Shown: positions 33,839 through 44,321 of the stretch, piece by piece
Numbering within the stretch: position 1 is the stretch's first letter
How the letters are laid out: every line of letters starts with the position of its first letter
From: Bordetella genomosp. 10
Lineage (GTDB): Bacteria; Pseudomonadota; Gammaproteobacteria; Burkholderiales; Burkholderiaceae_B
NCBI RefSeq assembly: GCF_002261225.1
Contig: NZ_NEVM01000002.1
Coordinates: forward strand, 1,054,001 to 1,118,000
Direction of reading: 5' to 3'
Length of the DNA: 64,000 nt
Program-made: the position numbers and the translations under genes
The notes under the pieces: generated by a model
Databases searched by the model: none
What the model was told of the DNA's origin: nothing
What the model saw: the letters and a program-made list of their open reading frames with translations, nothing else

Positions 33839-35035
33839 ATGAGCAGTCAAGATACCCAGGTTTCCGTCTGCGCGATGTACATGCGAGGCGGCACCAGCAA
33901 AGGCGTGTTCTTTGTCCCCGCCGATTTGCCGGCCTCTTGCCAGCAGCCGGGTCCCGCACGCGATGCGTTCATGCTGCGCGCCATCGGCAGTCCCGATCCG
34001 TATGAAAAGCATATCGACGGCATGGGGGCGGCGACGTCGAGCACCAGCAAGGTCGTCTTGATCTCCCGCAGCGAGCGTCCAGACTGCGATGTGGACTATC
34101 TGTTCGGGGCCGTGTCCATTGAATCTCCTGTCGTCGATTGGAGCGGCAACTGCGGCAACCTGACGTCGGCGGTGGGCCCGTTCGCCATCCATCGCGGATT
34201 GGTGCAGGCGCCTCGCGATGGCATCGCGACGATCCGGATCTGGCAGGCCAATCTGGGCAAGGTAATCATCTCCCATGTGCCGGTTGTCAATGGCCAGGTA
34301 CAGGAACTGGGCGATTTTGAATTGGACGGCGTCACGTTCCCCGCCGCCGAAATCAAGTTGGAGTTTCTCGATCCGGGTGCGGATGGCGACGAAGCCGAAG
34401 GCGGGGCGATGTTTCCTACCGGAAACCGTCTTGACCAGTTAGAGGTCCCGGGCGTTGGCACGGTCGAGGCGACGCTCATAAATGCCGGTAATCCCGCCAT
34501 CTTCGTGGACGCGAAGACGCTGGGGCTGAAAGGGACGGAAAGCCAGGCAGATATCAACGGCAATGCGGAATTGCTTTCCCGCTGCGAAGCCATCCGTGCC
34601 TATGCAACCGTCGCGATGGGCTTGGCCAGGACCGCGGAAGAAGCTACGCGCTCGCGCCCGCACACGCCGAAACTGGCGTTCGTGACAGGGCCGCAGACCT
34701 ACACCGCATCGAGTGGCAAGGTCGTCCGTGCCGAAGATATCGACATCGTCGCGCGCATCTTTTCAATGGGAAAACTGCACCATGCCATGACCGGCACGGG
34801 GGCCGTCGCGATAGCGGTGGCCGCGTCGATTCCCGGAACGGTGGTGTCGCGCGCGGCGCCGCATGGGCACGCATCGGAAGTCCGTTTCGGCCATCCATCG
34901 GGATCACTGCGCGTCGGCGCCGAGGCGCGGCAGGAAGGCGAGGACTGGATCGTCTCCAAGGCGACCATGAGCCGAAGCGCCCGCCGGCTGATGGACGGAG
35001 TCATTTTCGTACCCGAATCGGTCCTCCAACGGTAA
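33839..35035 (+). CDS. prpF: PrpF-family isomerase/tautomerase (2-methylaconitate or 4-oxalomesaconate type)
   Basis: This 398-residue member of the PrpF family has a diaminopimelate-epimerase-like fold. Its start, VSVCAMYMRGGTSKGVFFVP, is diagnostic, and DWSGNCGNLTSAVGPFAI holds a conserved Cys. PrpF isomerises 2-methylaconitate; close relatives are aconitate isomerases and oxalomesaconate tautomerases. It lies between a lactonase and an AcnA-type aconitase (35-base gap) with two Bug receptors downstream, which fits tricarboxylate breakdown. No methylcitrate synthase or lyase is in the window, so the propionate pathway is not proved. Confidence 0.9.
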   Translation: MSSQDTQVSVCAMYMRGGTSKGVFFVPADLPASCQQPGPARDAFMLRAIGSPDPYEKHIDGMGAATSSTSKVVLISRSERPDCDVDYLFGAVSIESPVVDWSGNCGNLTSAVGPFAIHRGLVQAPRDGIATIRIWQANLGKVIISHVPVVNGQVQELGDFELDGVTFPAAEIKLEFLDPGADGDEAEGGAMFPTGNRLDQLEVPGVGTVEATLINAGNPAIFVDAKTLGLKGTESQADINGNAELLSRCEAIRAYATVAMGLARTAEEATRSRPHTPKLAFVTGPQTYTASSGKVVRAEDIDIVARIFSMGKLHHAMTGTGAVAIAVAASIPGTVVSRAAPHGHASEVRFGHPSGSLRVGAEARQEGEDWIVSKATMSRSARRLMDGVIFVPESVLQR

Positions 35036-35070
35036 TTGCCAGCGCGGCAGTTACGCTGCCAGGAAGAATC

Positions 35071-37743
<2,673 letters not shown>

Positions 37744-37852
37744 CTCCAGCCTGCTTGCGTTAACTGGCCTTTATCGCCGTCAGTGGCGTGCCGGGCGTCG
37801 TACCTCTTTTTTTGAACAAACGAACTTTAGAAGTCGATCATTGGAGACAATC

Positions 37853-38845
37853 ATGGAAAGTTTGAGCTTGCATCGCAGGCGCGCGCTGCGCGTCTTGGCC
37901 GCGGGTGGCGTATTCGCGGGCCTGCCTTCCCTGGCGTTCGCCAAGGAAAGTTATCCCGAAAAGCCGATCACGCTTATCGTGCCGCAGCCGGTTGGCGGTG
38001 ATGCCGACGCGGTCTGCCGCATGCTGCAGCCGCAGTGGCAACAGGTGCTGGGACAGCCGGTCATCATCGACAACAAGGCCGGCGCAGCCGGGAATATCGG
38101 AACCAGCACCGGTGCGCGTGCGCCGAATGATGGCTACACCTATACGTTCGTGAATCAAGGGACGATGTCGATCAATCCTTTCCTCTACAAGAATCCAGGG
38201 TTCAAGGTCGAGTCGTTGATGCCTGTGAGTTGGCTTACGAGCAATGACCTCATCATCTGTGCCCATCCCTCCGTGGGCGCATCCAATCTGGCTGAGTTTC
38301 TTGCAAAGGCGCGCGCCAGGCCAGGCGAGTTCACGTACGGCACGGCAGGCAATGGGAGCGCGAACCATCTCGCCGGCGAGATGCTGAAGTCCATGGCCAA
38401 AGTCGATCTGGTCCACGTTCCCTACAAGGGTGGCGGCCCCGCAATCATCGGCGCCTTGGGTGGTGAAATATCGACCGTGGTGGCGTTTCCGATCGCCGCT
38501 TTGCCCCATATCAAGTCCGGCAAGCTCAAGGCCCTCGCCGTGACAGGGCCGCGGCGTAGTCCTATTCTGCCGGATGTGCCTACCGTGCAGGAAAGCGGTG
38601 TCGCGGGCTACGAATTCGTGTCCTGGATGGGCATTGTGGCGCCCGAGGGAACGGCCGGAGACCGCATCGCGCGGTTCTCCGAAGCGACAGGTCAGGCCTT
38701 GCGGGACAGGACCGTCGCGGAGAGGCTGAAGGAAAGCATGATGGTGCCTTCCGGCGCCGGGCCGGACGCCTTTCGCGCGCAGATACAAGGCGAATCCCGC
38801 AAGTTATCGGCCTTGATTTCGCAACTGAAGCTGTCCATAGACTGA
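37853..38845 (+). CDS. Bug/TctC-family periplasmic solute-binding receptor (possible Tat substrate)
   Basis: This 330-residue receptor starts at the ATG at 37853 with GGAGACAATC before it. The signal peptide contains LHRRRALRVLAAGG, which could be a Tat signal rather than Sec, and ends near LAFA. The mature protein begins ESYPEKPITLIVPQPVGGDAD. APNDGYTYTFVNQGT and VHVPYKGGGPA follow. It is downstream of the aconitase after 109 bases. In this family citrate and other tricarboxylates are known ligands, and the genes around it make that plausible here. Confidence 0.92.
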   Translation: MESLSLHRRRALRVLAAGGVFAGLPSLAFAKESYPEKPITLIVPQPVGGDADAVCRMLQPQWQQVLGQPVIIDNKAGAAGNIGTSTGARAPNDGYTYTFVNQGTMSINPFLYKNPGFKVESLMPVSWLTSNDLIICAHPSVGASNLAEFLAKARARPGEFTYGTAGNGSANHLAGEMLKSMAKVDLVHVPYKGGGPAIIGALGGEISTVVAFPIAALPHIKSGKLKALAVTGPRRSPILPDVPTVQESGVAGYEFVSWMGIVAPEGTAGDRIARFSEATGQALRDRTVAERLKESMMVPSGAGPDAFRAQIQGESRKLSALISQLKLSID

Positions 38846-38858
38846 GGAGGGCGGCACC

Positions 38859-39833
38859 ATGATCGGAACGGGAATGCAACGGGCGGGAGCGGCGCTGATG
38901 CTTGCCTTGGCGGCCGTCTGTGGGTCCGCGAAGGCGGCCGATTACCCTGATCGTCCAATCCGCCTGATCGCGCCGTTTCCCCCGGGCGGTTTCACGGATG
39001 TGGTCACGCGGCGAGCCGCCGTCACGTTGTCCAAAGAGCTCGGGCAGTCGGTTGTGGTGGAGAACAAGCCGGGGGCGGGTACGAACATCGGGACGGAGTA
39101 TGTTGCGCGGGCAGCGCCGGATGGATATACGCTGTTGGTGGGAACGTCCAGCCTGGCAATCAATCCGACGCTCTATCCTCGCTTGGCTTTCGATGCCCAG
39201 AGGGACCTGCGGCCTGTCGGCATCCTCTCGACGACCGGATACACGTTGATCGCGAACAACGATTTTCCGGCATCGACGACGACGGACCTGCTGGCTTATG
39301 CCAAAAAGCATCCAGGTGAAGTGGCTTTCGGATCTTCGGGCAACGGTGCGGTCAACCATCTCGCCGCGGTGATGTTCATGCAGCAGGCGGACATCAAGAT
39401 GCAACACATCCCTTATCGAGGCAGCCAGGCCGCGATCACGGACTTGCTGGGTGGCCGGATACAACTCTTCTGGGCGTCGACGCTGGAGGCCTTGCCTCTG
39501 GTTGCCGGGCATCGGGCCAAGGCGTTCGGTGTGACGGACGCCGCGCCTGTCAAGGCCTTGCCGGGTGTCGCCGCGCTTGGGGCGGTGGTGCCGGGCTATG
39601 AAGTGAAGTACTGGATGGGCCTGTTCGCGCCAGCAGGCGCCAGCGATGAAATCGTCAGCCGCCTTTCACATGCCCTTCAGGCCGCCGCAAACGAGCAAGG
39701 GCTGAAGGATTATCTGATTCAGAGTGGCGCGCAGAGCGAATACATGCCTCCACAGGATGCCGCGAAGTTGTTGCGTGACGATACCGTCCGCTGGGGGCGC
39801 GTCGTCAAGGCTTCGGGCGCAAAGGTGGAGTGA
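38859..39833 (+). CDS. Bug/TctC-family periplasmic solute-binding receptor
   Basis: This 324-residue receptor begins 13 bases after the preceding Bug gene, with GAGGAGGGCGGCACC as ribosome site. The signal peptide ends near SAKA, then ADYPDRPIRLIAPFPPGGFTD. AAPDGYTLLVGTSSL and QHIPYRGSQAA are present. The two tandem receptors are clearly different paralogues, not a recent duplication, so they may recognise different ligands or one may serve sensing. No TctA or TctB gene follows. Confidence 0.93.
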   Translation: MIGTGMQRAGAALMLALAAVCGSAKAADYPDRPIRLIAPFPPGGFTDVVTRRAAVTLSKELGQSVVVENKPGAGTNIGTEYVARAAPDGYTLLVGTSSLAINPTLYPRLAFDAQRDLRPVGILSTTGYTLIANNDFPASTTTDLLAYAKKHPGEVAFGSSGNGAVNHLAAVMFMQQADIKMQHIPYRGSQAAITDLLGGRIQLFWASTLEALPLVAGHRAKAFGVTDAAPVKALPGVAALGAVVPGYEVKYWMGLFAPAGASDEIVSRLSHALQAAANEQGLKDYLIQSGAQSEYMPPQDAAKLLRDDTVRWGRVVKASGAKVE

Positions 39834-39846
39834 GGGAGGGCAGGAC

Positions 39847-39936
39847 ATGGCCCCGGTTCAGCTCGCTGGTCATGTGCTGCCGCTTGAGGCGCCGCGGGAA
39901 TTGACGTCGGCCTTGGCGGCCTGGCTTGGCTGGTAG
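39847..39936 (+). CDS. Possible 29-residue leader peptide or gene remnant
   Basis: A 29-codon frame begins at the ATG at 39847 with GGGAGGGCAGGAC directly before it and ends at TAG, which overlaps a GTG (TAGTG) in frame with the regulator gene. It encodes MAPVQLAGHVLPL and so on, ending AAWLGW. It could be a coupled leader peptide for the GntR gene or the stump of a lost enzyme gene. No family is recognised. Confidence 0.35.
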   Translation: MAPVQLAGHVLPLEAPRELTSALAAWLGW

Positions 39937-39953
39937 TGCGTAAAATGCGTGCT

Positions 39954-40898
39954 ATGGATAATCCGATTGCTGATCTGTCGCCCGTCCAGGCTCGTGTCGT
40001 ACGGGAAATCATTGCGCTTGTCCGGCGAGAAAACTGGCAGGCGGGGGCTGCCTTGCCGGAGGTGTTACTCGCCGAGGCAATCGGCACCTCGCGTACGCCT
40101 GTGAAAGTTGCTCTGCGCCATTTGGCCACTTTGGGCGTTGCGCGGCAGGATACGAACCGTCGATATATGCTTGCGCGAGATGCCGTCGCCCTTGACGACG
40201 TCGTGGAGGACGTGGCCGCGTCGCCTGATGATCCGCTATACCTGCAGATCGCGGAAGCTCGCCAATCAGGAAAATTGCCGGAAGAAGTAAGCGAGGCCGA
40301 ACTGATGCGAGTATTCGATGTCGCTCGCAGTACGCTACGCAAGGTGCTTGCGCGTATATCGAACGAAGGCTGGGTCGAGCAGCGGGTTGGTAGCGGTTGG
40401 GTCTTCTTGCCTATGATCGATTCCCCGCAGGCCTACGAAGAAAGCTACCTTTTTCGGCAGTCCGTAGAGCCCGCCGCGCTATTGAGCCCTTGGTTCAAGG
40501 TGGACCGGGAAGAACTGGTCAAATTACGGCGCGAGCAGGAATTCATCGTCAATGGTGGCTATGAGACGATGACGGCTATTGAATTGTTCGAGGCCAACAG
40601 TCGTTTCCATGAGACCCTCGCGCTCTGGTCTGGGAATCGCTTTGTCTTGCAGACCGTCCGAAGGCTCGATCAACTGCGCCGCCTGGTGGAGTACCGGCAA
40701 GCGGCTACGCGGCGGCAAGCGAGGCACACTCAGGCCACCGAGCACCTGACTATATTGGCGGCCATAGAAAGGCAGGACTTGATTGAGGCCGCGGGATTGA
40801 TGCGCAAGCATCTGGAAGACGCAAGACGAGCCAAGGTCTATGGCAGCGAAGGGGTGTTTGGCGATTCCGGGGTCCAAACCAATCGCACGACGTCTTGA
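39954..40898 (+). CDS. GntR-family regulator with two winged-helix domains and an FCD domain
   Basis: This 314-residue regulator is longer than usual. A first winged helix spans about 12-73 (LPEVLLAEAIGTSRTPVKVA). A second DNA-binding-like unit spans about 93-153 (VSEAELMRVFDVARSTLRKV and a wing RVGSGWVFLP). The FCD domain occupies about 160-290. In-frame starts at GTG 39936 and ATG 39945 are possible. Following the tricarboxylate operon on the same strand, it likely regulates that operon through the inverted repeat at 32720-32758. The second HTH could help bind distant half-sites. Confidence 0.88.
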   Translation: MDNPIADLSPVQARVVREIIALVRRENWQAGAALPEVLLAEAIGTSRTPVKVALRHLATLGVARQDTNRRYMLARDAVALDDVVEDVAASPDDPLYLQIAEARQSGKLPEEVSEAELMRVFDVARSTLRKVLARISNEGWVEQRVGSGWVFLPMIDSPQAYEESYLFRQSVEPAALLSPWFKVDREELVKLRREQEFIVNGGYETMTAIELFEANSRFHETLALWSGNRFVLQTVRRLDQLRRLVEYRQAATRRQARHTQATEHLTILAAIERQDLIEAAGLMRKHLEDARRAKVYGSEGVFGDSGVQTNRTTS

Positions 40899-41002
40899 GC
40901 TAAGTTCTCACGATAATCGGCTTGCTGAGCGGGTGTCATCGAGCTTGACGCCGCGTCAGTATGCCCGGTCGTCCAAGGCGCGAGACGTGAATTCCGCGCC
41001 AC

Positions 41003-41047
41003 GCGTTTCGCGTAGGCGCTACGCGTCCTTTCTAAAAGGATCATCAC
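41003..41047 (-). pseudogene. Relic of a tyrosine recombinase
   Basis: On the minus strand this stretch encodes ERTRSAYAKR (41003-41032), identical to residues 150-159 of the intact recombinase at 8270-9358. The two 30-base stretches differ at seven positions, all synonymous. It is therefore a relic of a related but diverged recombinase gene rather than a fresh copy. Similarity stops on both sides; the surrounding frame has no catalytic residues. Confidence 0.5.
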
Positions 41048-41258
41048 GGAGCGGCCGCGGCAGGGACTTTTGGCGAGGATGAGTGCAGGTTGCGCGCATC
41101 GAGGAGCCAGGCGGCGCCGAGATCGTCCAGAACGGCGAAGTCATCCTCTATTCTCCAGTGCCCGGGGACAAGCTGGCCCTACGGTAAGCAGGTCAGCAGA
41201 AACCGCCGGACTTTCCTGAAGGCGCTATCCAGGCGAGGGCGACGCGCCCTTGCGCTAG

Positions 41259-41455
41259 CGTCGGCTTCAAGCGTTCTTCTACGACAATCGCTTCAATCCC
41301 TATATGACTGGCGGCTCGACCGGCGTGGCGATCGACGATTTCAACAATGTGCTGACCTACGTTCGTAATAGCTGGGGCAATCGCGGAGAGGAAATCCCCG
41401 TGTCGAAGGTTGCCGAGGCCAGGGCGTCGCTGCCCGCCCCCCCGATTAGTCTTTA
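41259..41455 (+). pseudogene. Relic of a cytochrome c (C-terminal part)
   Basis: The frame open from 41259 encodes DDFNNVLTYVRNSWGNRG followed by VSKVAEARASLPA. This matches the C-terminus of class I cytochrome c subunits of membrane-bound dehydrogenases. The haem-binding CxxCH is absent because a stop precedes the fragment. At the 3' end a run of seven C residues is followed by GATTAG; a one-base shift there would restore a stop at the expected place. It is followed by a strong terminator. Confidence 0.5.
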
Positions 41456-41477
41456 TTTACCTTCGCTAGGGCCTTTG

Positions 41478-41502
41478 GAGGGCTTTCGAGCCCTCTTTTT
41501 TT
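41478..41502 (+). terminator. Rho-independent terminator
   Basis: GAGGGCT, loop TTCG, AGCCCTC form a perfect 7-base-pair stem with a stable UUCG-type tetraloop, followed by seven T. It ends transcription coming from the degraded region and isolates the downstream catabolic operon. Confidence 0.85.
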
Positions 41503-41586
41503 ATGCCTCGATGCTTGGCGCATTCAGCTTCATACCTCCGCTCGCGCGCACCCATTGCGAGGCAGCTGCCGCCGGCGATAAATTTG

Positions 41587-41594
41587 AAACGTTT
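41587..41594. promoter_or_regulatory. Candidate LacI-type operator O1
   Basis: AAACGTTT centred at 41590/41591 lies within GAAACGTTTTTAA. It shares 12 of these 13 positions with the site at 61200-61212 read on the minus strand. Its centre is exactly 90 bases upstream of O2, a spacing that could allow looping. Confidence 0.45.
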
Positions 41595-41675
41595 TTAATT
41601 GGACGAACGAAGAAGCACCCGAATTTGTTTAGATATCGATATTTTTAGGCCTTAGAGGCATTTAGATATTGAATA

Positions 41676-41685
41676 AAAACGTTTT
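41676..41685. promoter_or_regulatory. Candidate LacI-type operator O2
   Basis: AAAACGTTTT is a perfect CG-centred palindrome that overlaps the -35 element of the predicted promoter (41684-41689). Read on the minus strand it continues as AAACGTTTTTATT, sharing an 11-mer with O1. The LacI protein encoded at 53143-54177 is the candidate binder. Confidence 0.5.
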
Positions 41686-41711
41686 GCAATGAGTTGAGCG
41701 CCTCATAGAAT
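41684..41711 (+). promoter_or_regulatory. Predicted promoter of the first catabolic operon
   Basis: TTGCAA at 41684-41689 and TAGAAT at 41706-41711 are spaced by 16 bases. It lies about 80 bases before the GTG at 41790, and operator O2 overlaps its -35 element. Confidence 0.5.
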
Positions 41712-41789
41712 GGCCTCACTTCGGTGGGGTCAGGCTTGCCTCGCGGACGCCGGAGATTCCGACCACCATCCGTTCATGAAGGCCGATCC

Positions 41790-42719
41790 GTGTCTCGAGT
41801 TCCAAACAAAATAGAGGTTCGCCCGCTGTCCTTGTGGACTGGCGCTGAAATCCATGGCGTGGACCTGCGCGAGCCGCTGGCCGCGGATGTCATCGCGGAG
41901 ATCCGCGCCGCGCTGCTCAAATGGAAGGTGGTCTTCTTTCGCGGCCAGCACCTGGACCATGCGGATCAGATACGCTTCGGCCGCCATTTTGGCGAGTTGA
42001 CCATAGGGCATCCTGTCTTCGGCTATGTCGAGGGATATCCGGAGCTTTATTCCGTGGCGAAGGATCGTTTCAAGGCGCGGTTCAATGGCGAGCCCCTTGT
42101 TCGGCCTTGGACAGGGTGGCATACCGACATTACCGCGGCCGTAAATCCTCCAGCGGCATCGATATTGCGCGGCGTTACGGTACCGCACTACGGTGGCGAT
42201 ACAGAGTGGACCAATCTTGTCGAGGCGTACAACGGCTTGTCGCCGACCTTGCGGTCCTTCCTCGACGGCCTCAGGGCCATACATCGGTTCACGCCGCCTG
42301 AAGGGCGGTCGGCGAAGCAGGAATTCATCAAGAAAATCGACGATACGCCCCTGGTGTCAGAGCACCCTTTGGTGCGCGTACATCCGGAAACCGGCGAGCG
42401 CGCGCTGTTCATCAGCCCCGGCTTCATCAAGCAGATTGTCGGCCTCAGCCCGCGCGAGAGCGAACACCTGCTGGCGCTGCTGTTCGAGCACGTACTCAGG
42501 ACCGAGTACGTCGTGCGGTTCAAATGGGAGCCGGGTTCCATCGCATTCTGGGACAACCGGGCAACAGCCCATCGCGCTCCCACTGACATCAACAAGACGG
42601 ATTTCGACAGGCAGCTCTATCGCATCACTCTTGTGGGCGATGTTCCTGTGGGCCCCGATGGCCAGTCTTCCAAGGCCATCCAGGGCAACCCTGTCCTGGC
42701 CCACCAGATCGCGGGCTGA
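41790..42719 (+). CDS. TauD/TfdA-family Fe(II)/2-oxoglutarate dioxygenase
   Basis: This 309-residue dioxygenase has the iron triad His111 and Asp113 (GWHTDITA) with His261 (DNRATAHRAP), and Arg278 (RQLYRIT) to bind 2-oxoglutarate. The family hydroxylates next to sulfonate, ether or carboxylate groups, releasing sulfite or an aldehyde. I chose the GTG at 41790 because GAAGG lies eight bases before it and it gives the normal N-terminus; the frame is open back to 41724. It is the first gene of the operon with the ABC importer and the flavin monooxygenases, which suggests attack on an imported organosulfur or ether compound. Confidence 0.9.
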   Translation: MSRVPNKIEVRPLSLWTGAEIHGVDLREPLAADVIAEIRAALLKWKVVFFRGQHLDHADQIRFGRHFGELTIGHPVFGYVEGYPELYSVAKDRFKARFNGEPLVRPWTGWHTDITAAVNPPAASILRGVTVPHYGGDTEWTNLVEAYNGLSPTLRSFLDGLRAIHRFTPPEGRSAKQEFIKKIDDTPLVSEHPLVRVHPETGERALFISPGFIKQIVGLSPRESEHLLALLFEHVLRTEYVVRFKWEPGSIAFWDNRATAHRAPTDINKTDFDRQLYRITLVGDVPVGPDGQSSKAIQGNPVLAHQIAG

Positions 42720-42764
42720 ATTCACCCGGGTCGTCCTTTCGTGCATTTACCCAAGGCAGGCTTC

Positions 42765-44318
42765 ATGCGCTTTACTCCTACCGCCCTGAAAGGGCTGGCA
42801 ATGACGGGTATCCTGCTCGTTGCTTCCGCTGCATCTCACGCCGCTCCCACGTCACCCGCTGTCGACACCGACACACTTGTGGTGGGCGTCGAGAAAGAGT
42901 TCTACAACCTCGATGGCCTGGTGGCCGTCAGCGGTGACTCGCTGCGATATGGCTGGCAGATCTATGACACGCTCTACGCCTTCGACGGCACGGGCAATAT
43001 GGTGCCCCACCTGGCGACCAGTCTGTCCATCTCGGATGATGCGCGCGTCTTCACTTACAAACTGAGGCCGGGCGTCAAGTTCCAGAACGGCGCGGCCTTC
43101 ACTTCCCGTGATGTGAAGGCGTCCCTTGATCATATCCTGGACCCACGGAGCAAGAGCACACGCCGGCCTTTCTTCGCGCCCATCGTCGACGCCGTCGAAA
43201 CCCCCGACGATCTGACGGTCGTATTCAAGTTGAAGCAGCCGGACGGCGCTTTCGCCAACAAGATTGCCGGCTATCTGTATATCGTACCCGCCGACTATCT
43301 GGCGAGCTTGCCCAATCCCGATGCGTTTGCGCAGCATCCCATCTCTTTGGGGCCATATCGATTCAAGTCGTTGGCGCCCGGCGGCAGTGAACTGGTGCTG
43401 GAGCGGTATGACGGCTACTGGGGCGAGAAGCCGAAAATCAAGAAATTGGTGTTTCGCGCCATCACGGAGCCCGCCAGCCGAGTCAATGCGGTCTTGCGCG
43501 GCGAGGTGGATGTCTCCGTCGCCTTGCCTTTTTCTGACTTCGACCGCCTGAAGAAGCAGGAAGGAATCGATGTCATACAGAGCCGCGTCGCGTCGCCTAT
43601 CTACGTCCGTGTCTATACCAACGTCAAGGACTCGCCGTTCGCCAATTCCAAGGTGCGCCAGGCGCTCAGCTATGCGCTGGACACCCAGGCCATCATCAAA
43701 GGCGTGCTGCACGGTGTCGGCGAGCCTCTCGGGACCTTCATTTCCAACTACTACCCGTATGGCGGTGACCGATCGATCAAGCCCTATCCCTACGATCCGG
43801 CCAAGGCCAAGGCATTGCTGGCCGAAGCCGGTTACCCGAAGGGCTTCAACACTGAGCTCAACATCCAGGGCGACATTCCGGAGGGCGTGGCGGAAGCGGT
43901 TGCCGCGTATTGGGGGCAGTTGGGTGTCAAGGTGAAATTGAATCGCCTTACCTATGCCACGTTCCAGCGCCTGAACAACAGCCATACCTCAGGGCCGCTG
44001 GCATTGAGCCAGTTCACCAACGCCCTGTACGACCCGATCCATCCGGTCGGCGGAGGATTTGCGACAGGTGGCAGCTGGTCGGATTATTCGAACCCCAAAG
44101 TCGATGAGCTGCTCGCCCAAGTGTCCAAGGTGAGCGACACGAAGAAGCGTGGTGAGATATTCCAGCAGGTGGGCCGCGAGCTGCATGACGACGCCGCCGC
44201 CTTCTACATTTCCGAGTACACATATATCTTTACCAAGAAGAAGGGTGTGCAATGGCAGCCTCAGCAAGGTTCGGGTTTCCTGAATTTCCGTACCGTGCAG
44301 TGGGCGCCTGGAAGCTGA
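42765..44318 (+). CDS. ABC transporter substrate-binding protein, peptide/nickel (DppA/OppA) family
   Basis: This 517-residue secreted protein has a signal peptide ending near SHAA. It has the family-5 binding-protein landmarks GVKFQNGAAFTSRDVKASLD and PYPYDPAKAKALLAEAGYPK. AGGCAGG lies six bases before the ATG at 42765. Members bind peptides, opines, glutathione, sulfonated or other hydrophilic organics. Four transporter subunits follow directly. A paralogue at 59613-61181 shares long stretches, so the island has two related importers. Confidence 0.93.
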   Translation: MRFTPTALKGLAMTGILLVASAASHAAPTSPAVDTDTLVVGVEKEFYNLDGLVAVSGDSLRYGWQIYDTLYAFDGTGNMVPHLATSLSISDDARVFTYKLRPGVKFQNGAAFTSRDVKASLDHILDPRSKSTRRPFFAPIVDAVETPDDLTVVFKLKQPDGAFANKIAGYLYIVPADYLASLPNPDAFAQHPISLGPYRFKSLAPGGSELVLERYDGYWGEKPKIKKLVFRAITEPASRVNAVLRGEVDVSVALPFSDFDRLKKQEGIDVIQSRVASPIYVRVYTNVKDSPFANSKVRQALSYALDTQAIIKGVLHGVGEPLGTFISNYYPYGGDRSIKPYPYDPAKAKALLAEAGYPKGFNTELNIQGDIPEGVAEAVAAYWGQLGVKVKLNRLTYATFQRLNNSHTSGPLALSQFTNALYDPIHPVGGGFATGGSWSDYSNPKVDELLAQVSKVSDTKKRGEIFQQVGRELHDDAAAFYISEYTYIFTKKKGVQWQPQQGSGFLNFRTVQWAPGS

Positions 44319-44321
44319 CCC

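Larger units (their letters stand above)
40899..41789. other. Degraded 0.9-kb intergenic stretch
   Basis: No intact gene is visible here. It holds a tyrosine-recombinase relic (41003-41047, minus), an unrecognised open stretch near 41085-41185, a cytochrome c relic (41259-41455), a strong terminator (41478-41502), and then the AT-rich promoter and operators of the next operon (41587-41711). Confidence 0.6.

Noticed and set aside
41085..41185. Short open stretch encoding VARIEEPGGAEIVQNGEV as an oxidoreductase N-terminus
   Set aside because: It is too short and too weak to assign; no start or ribosome site and a stop soon after.
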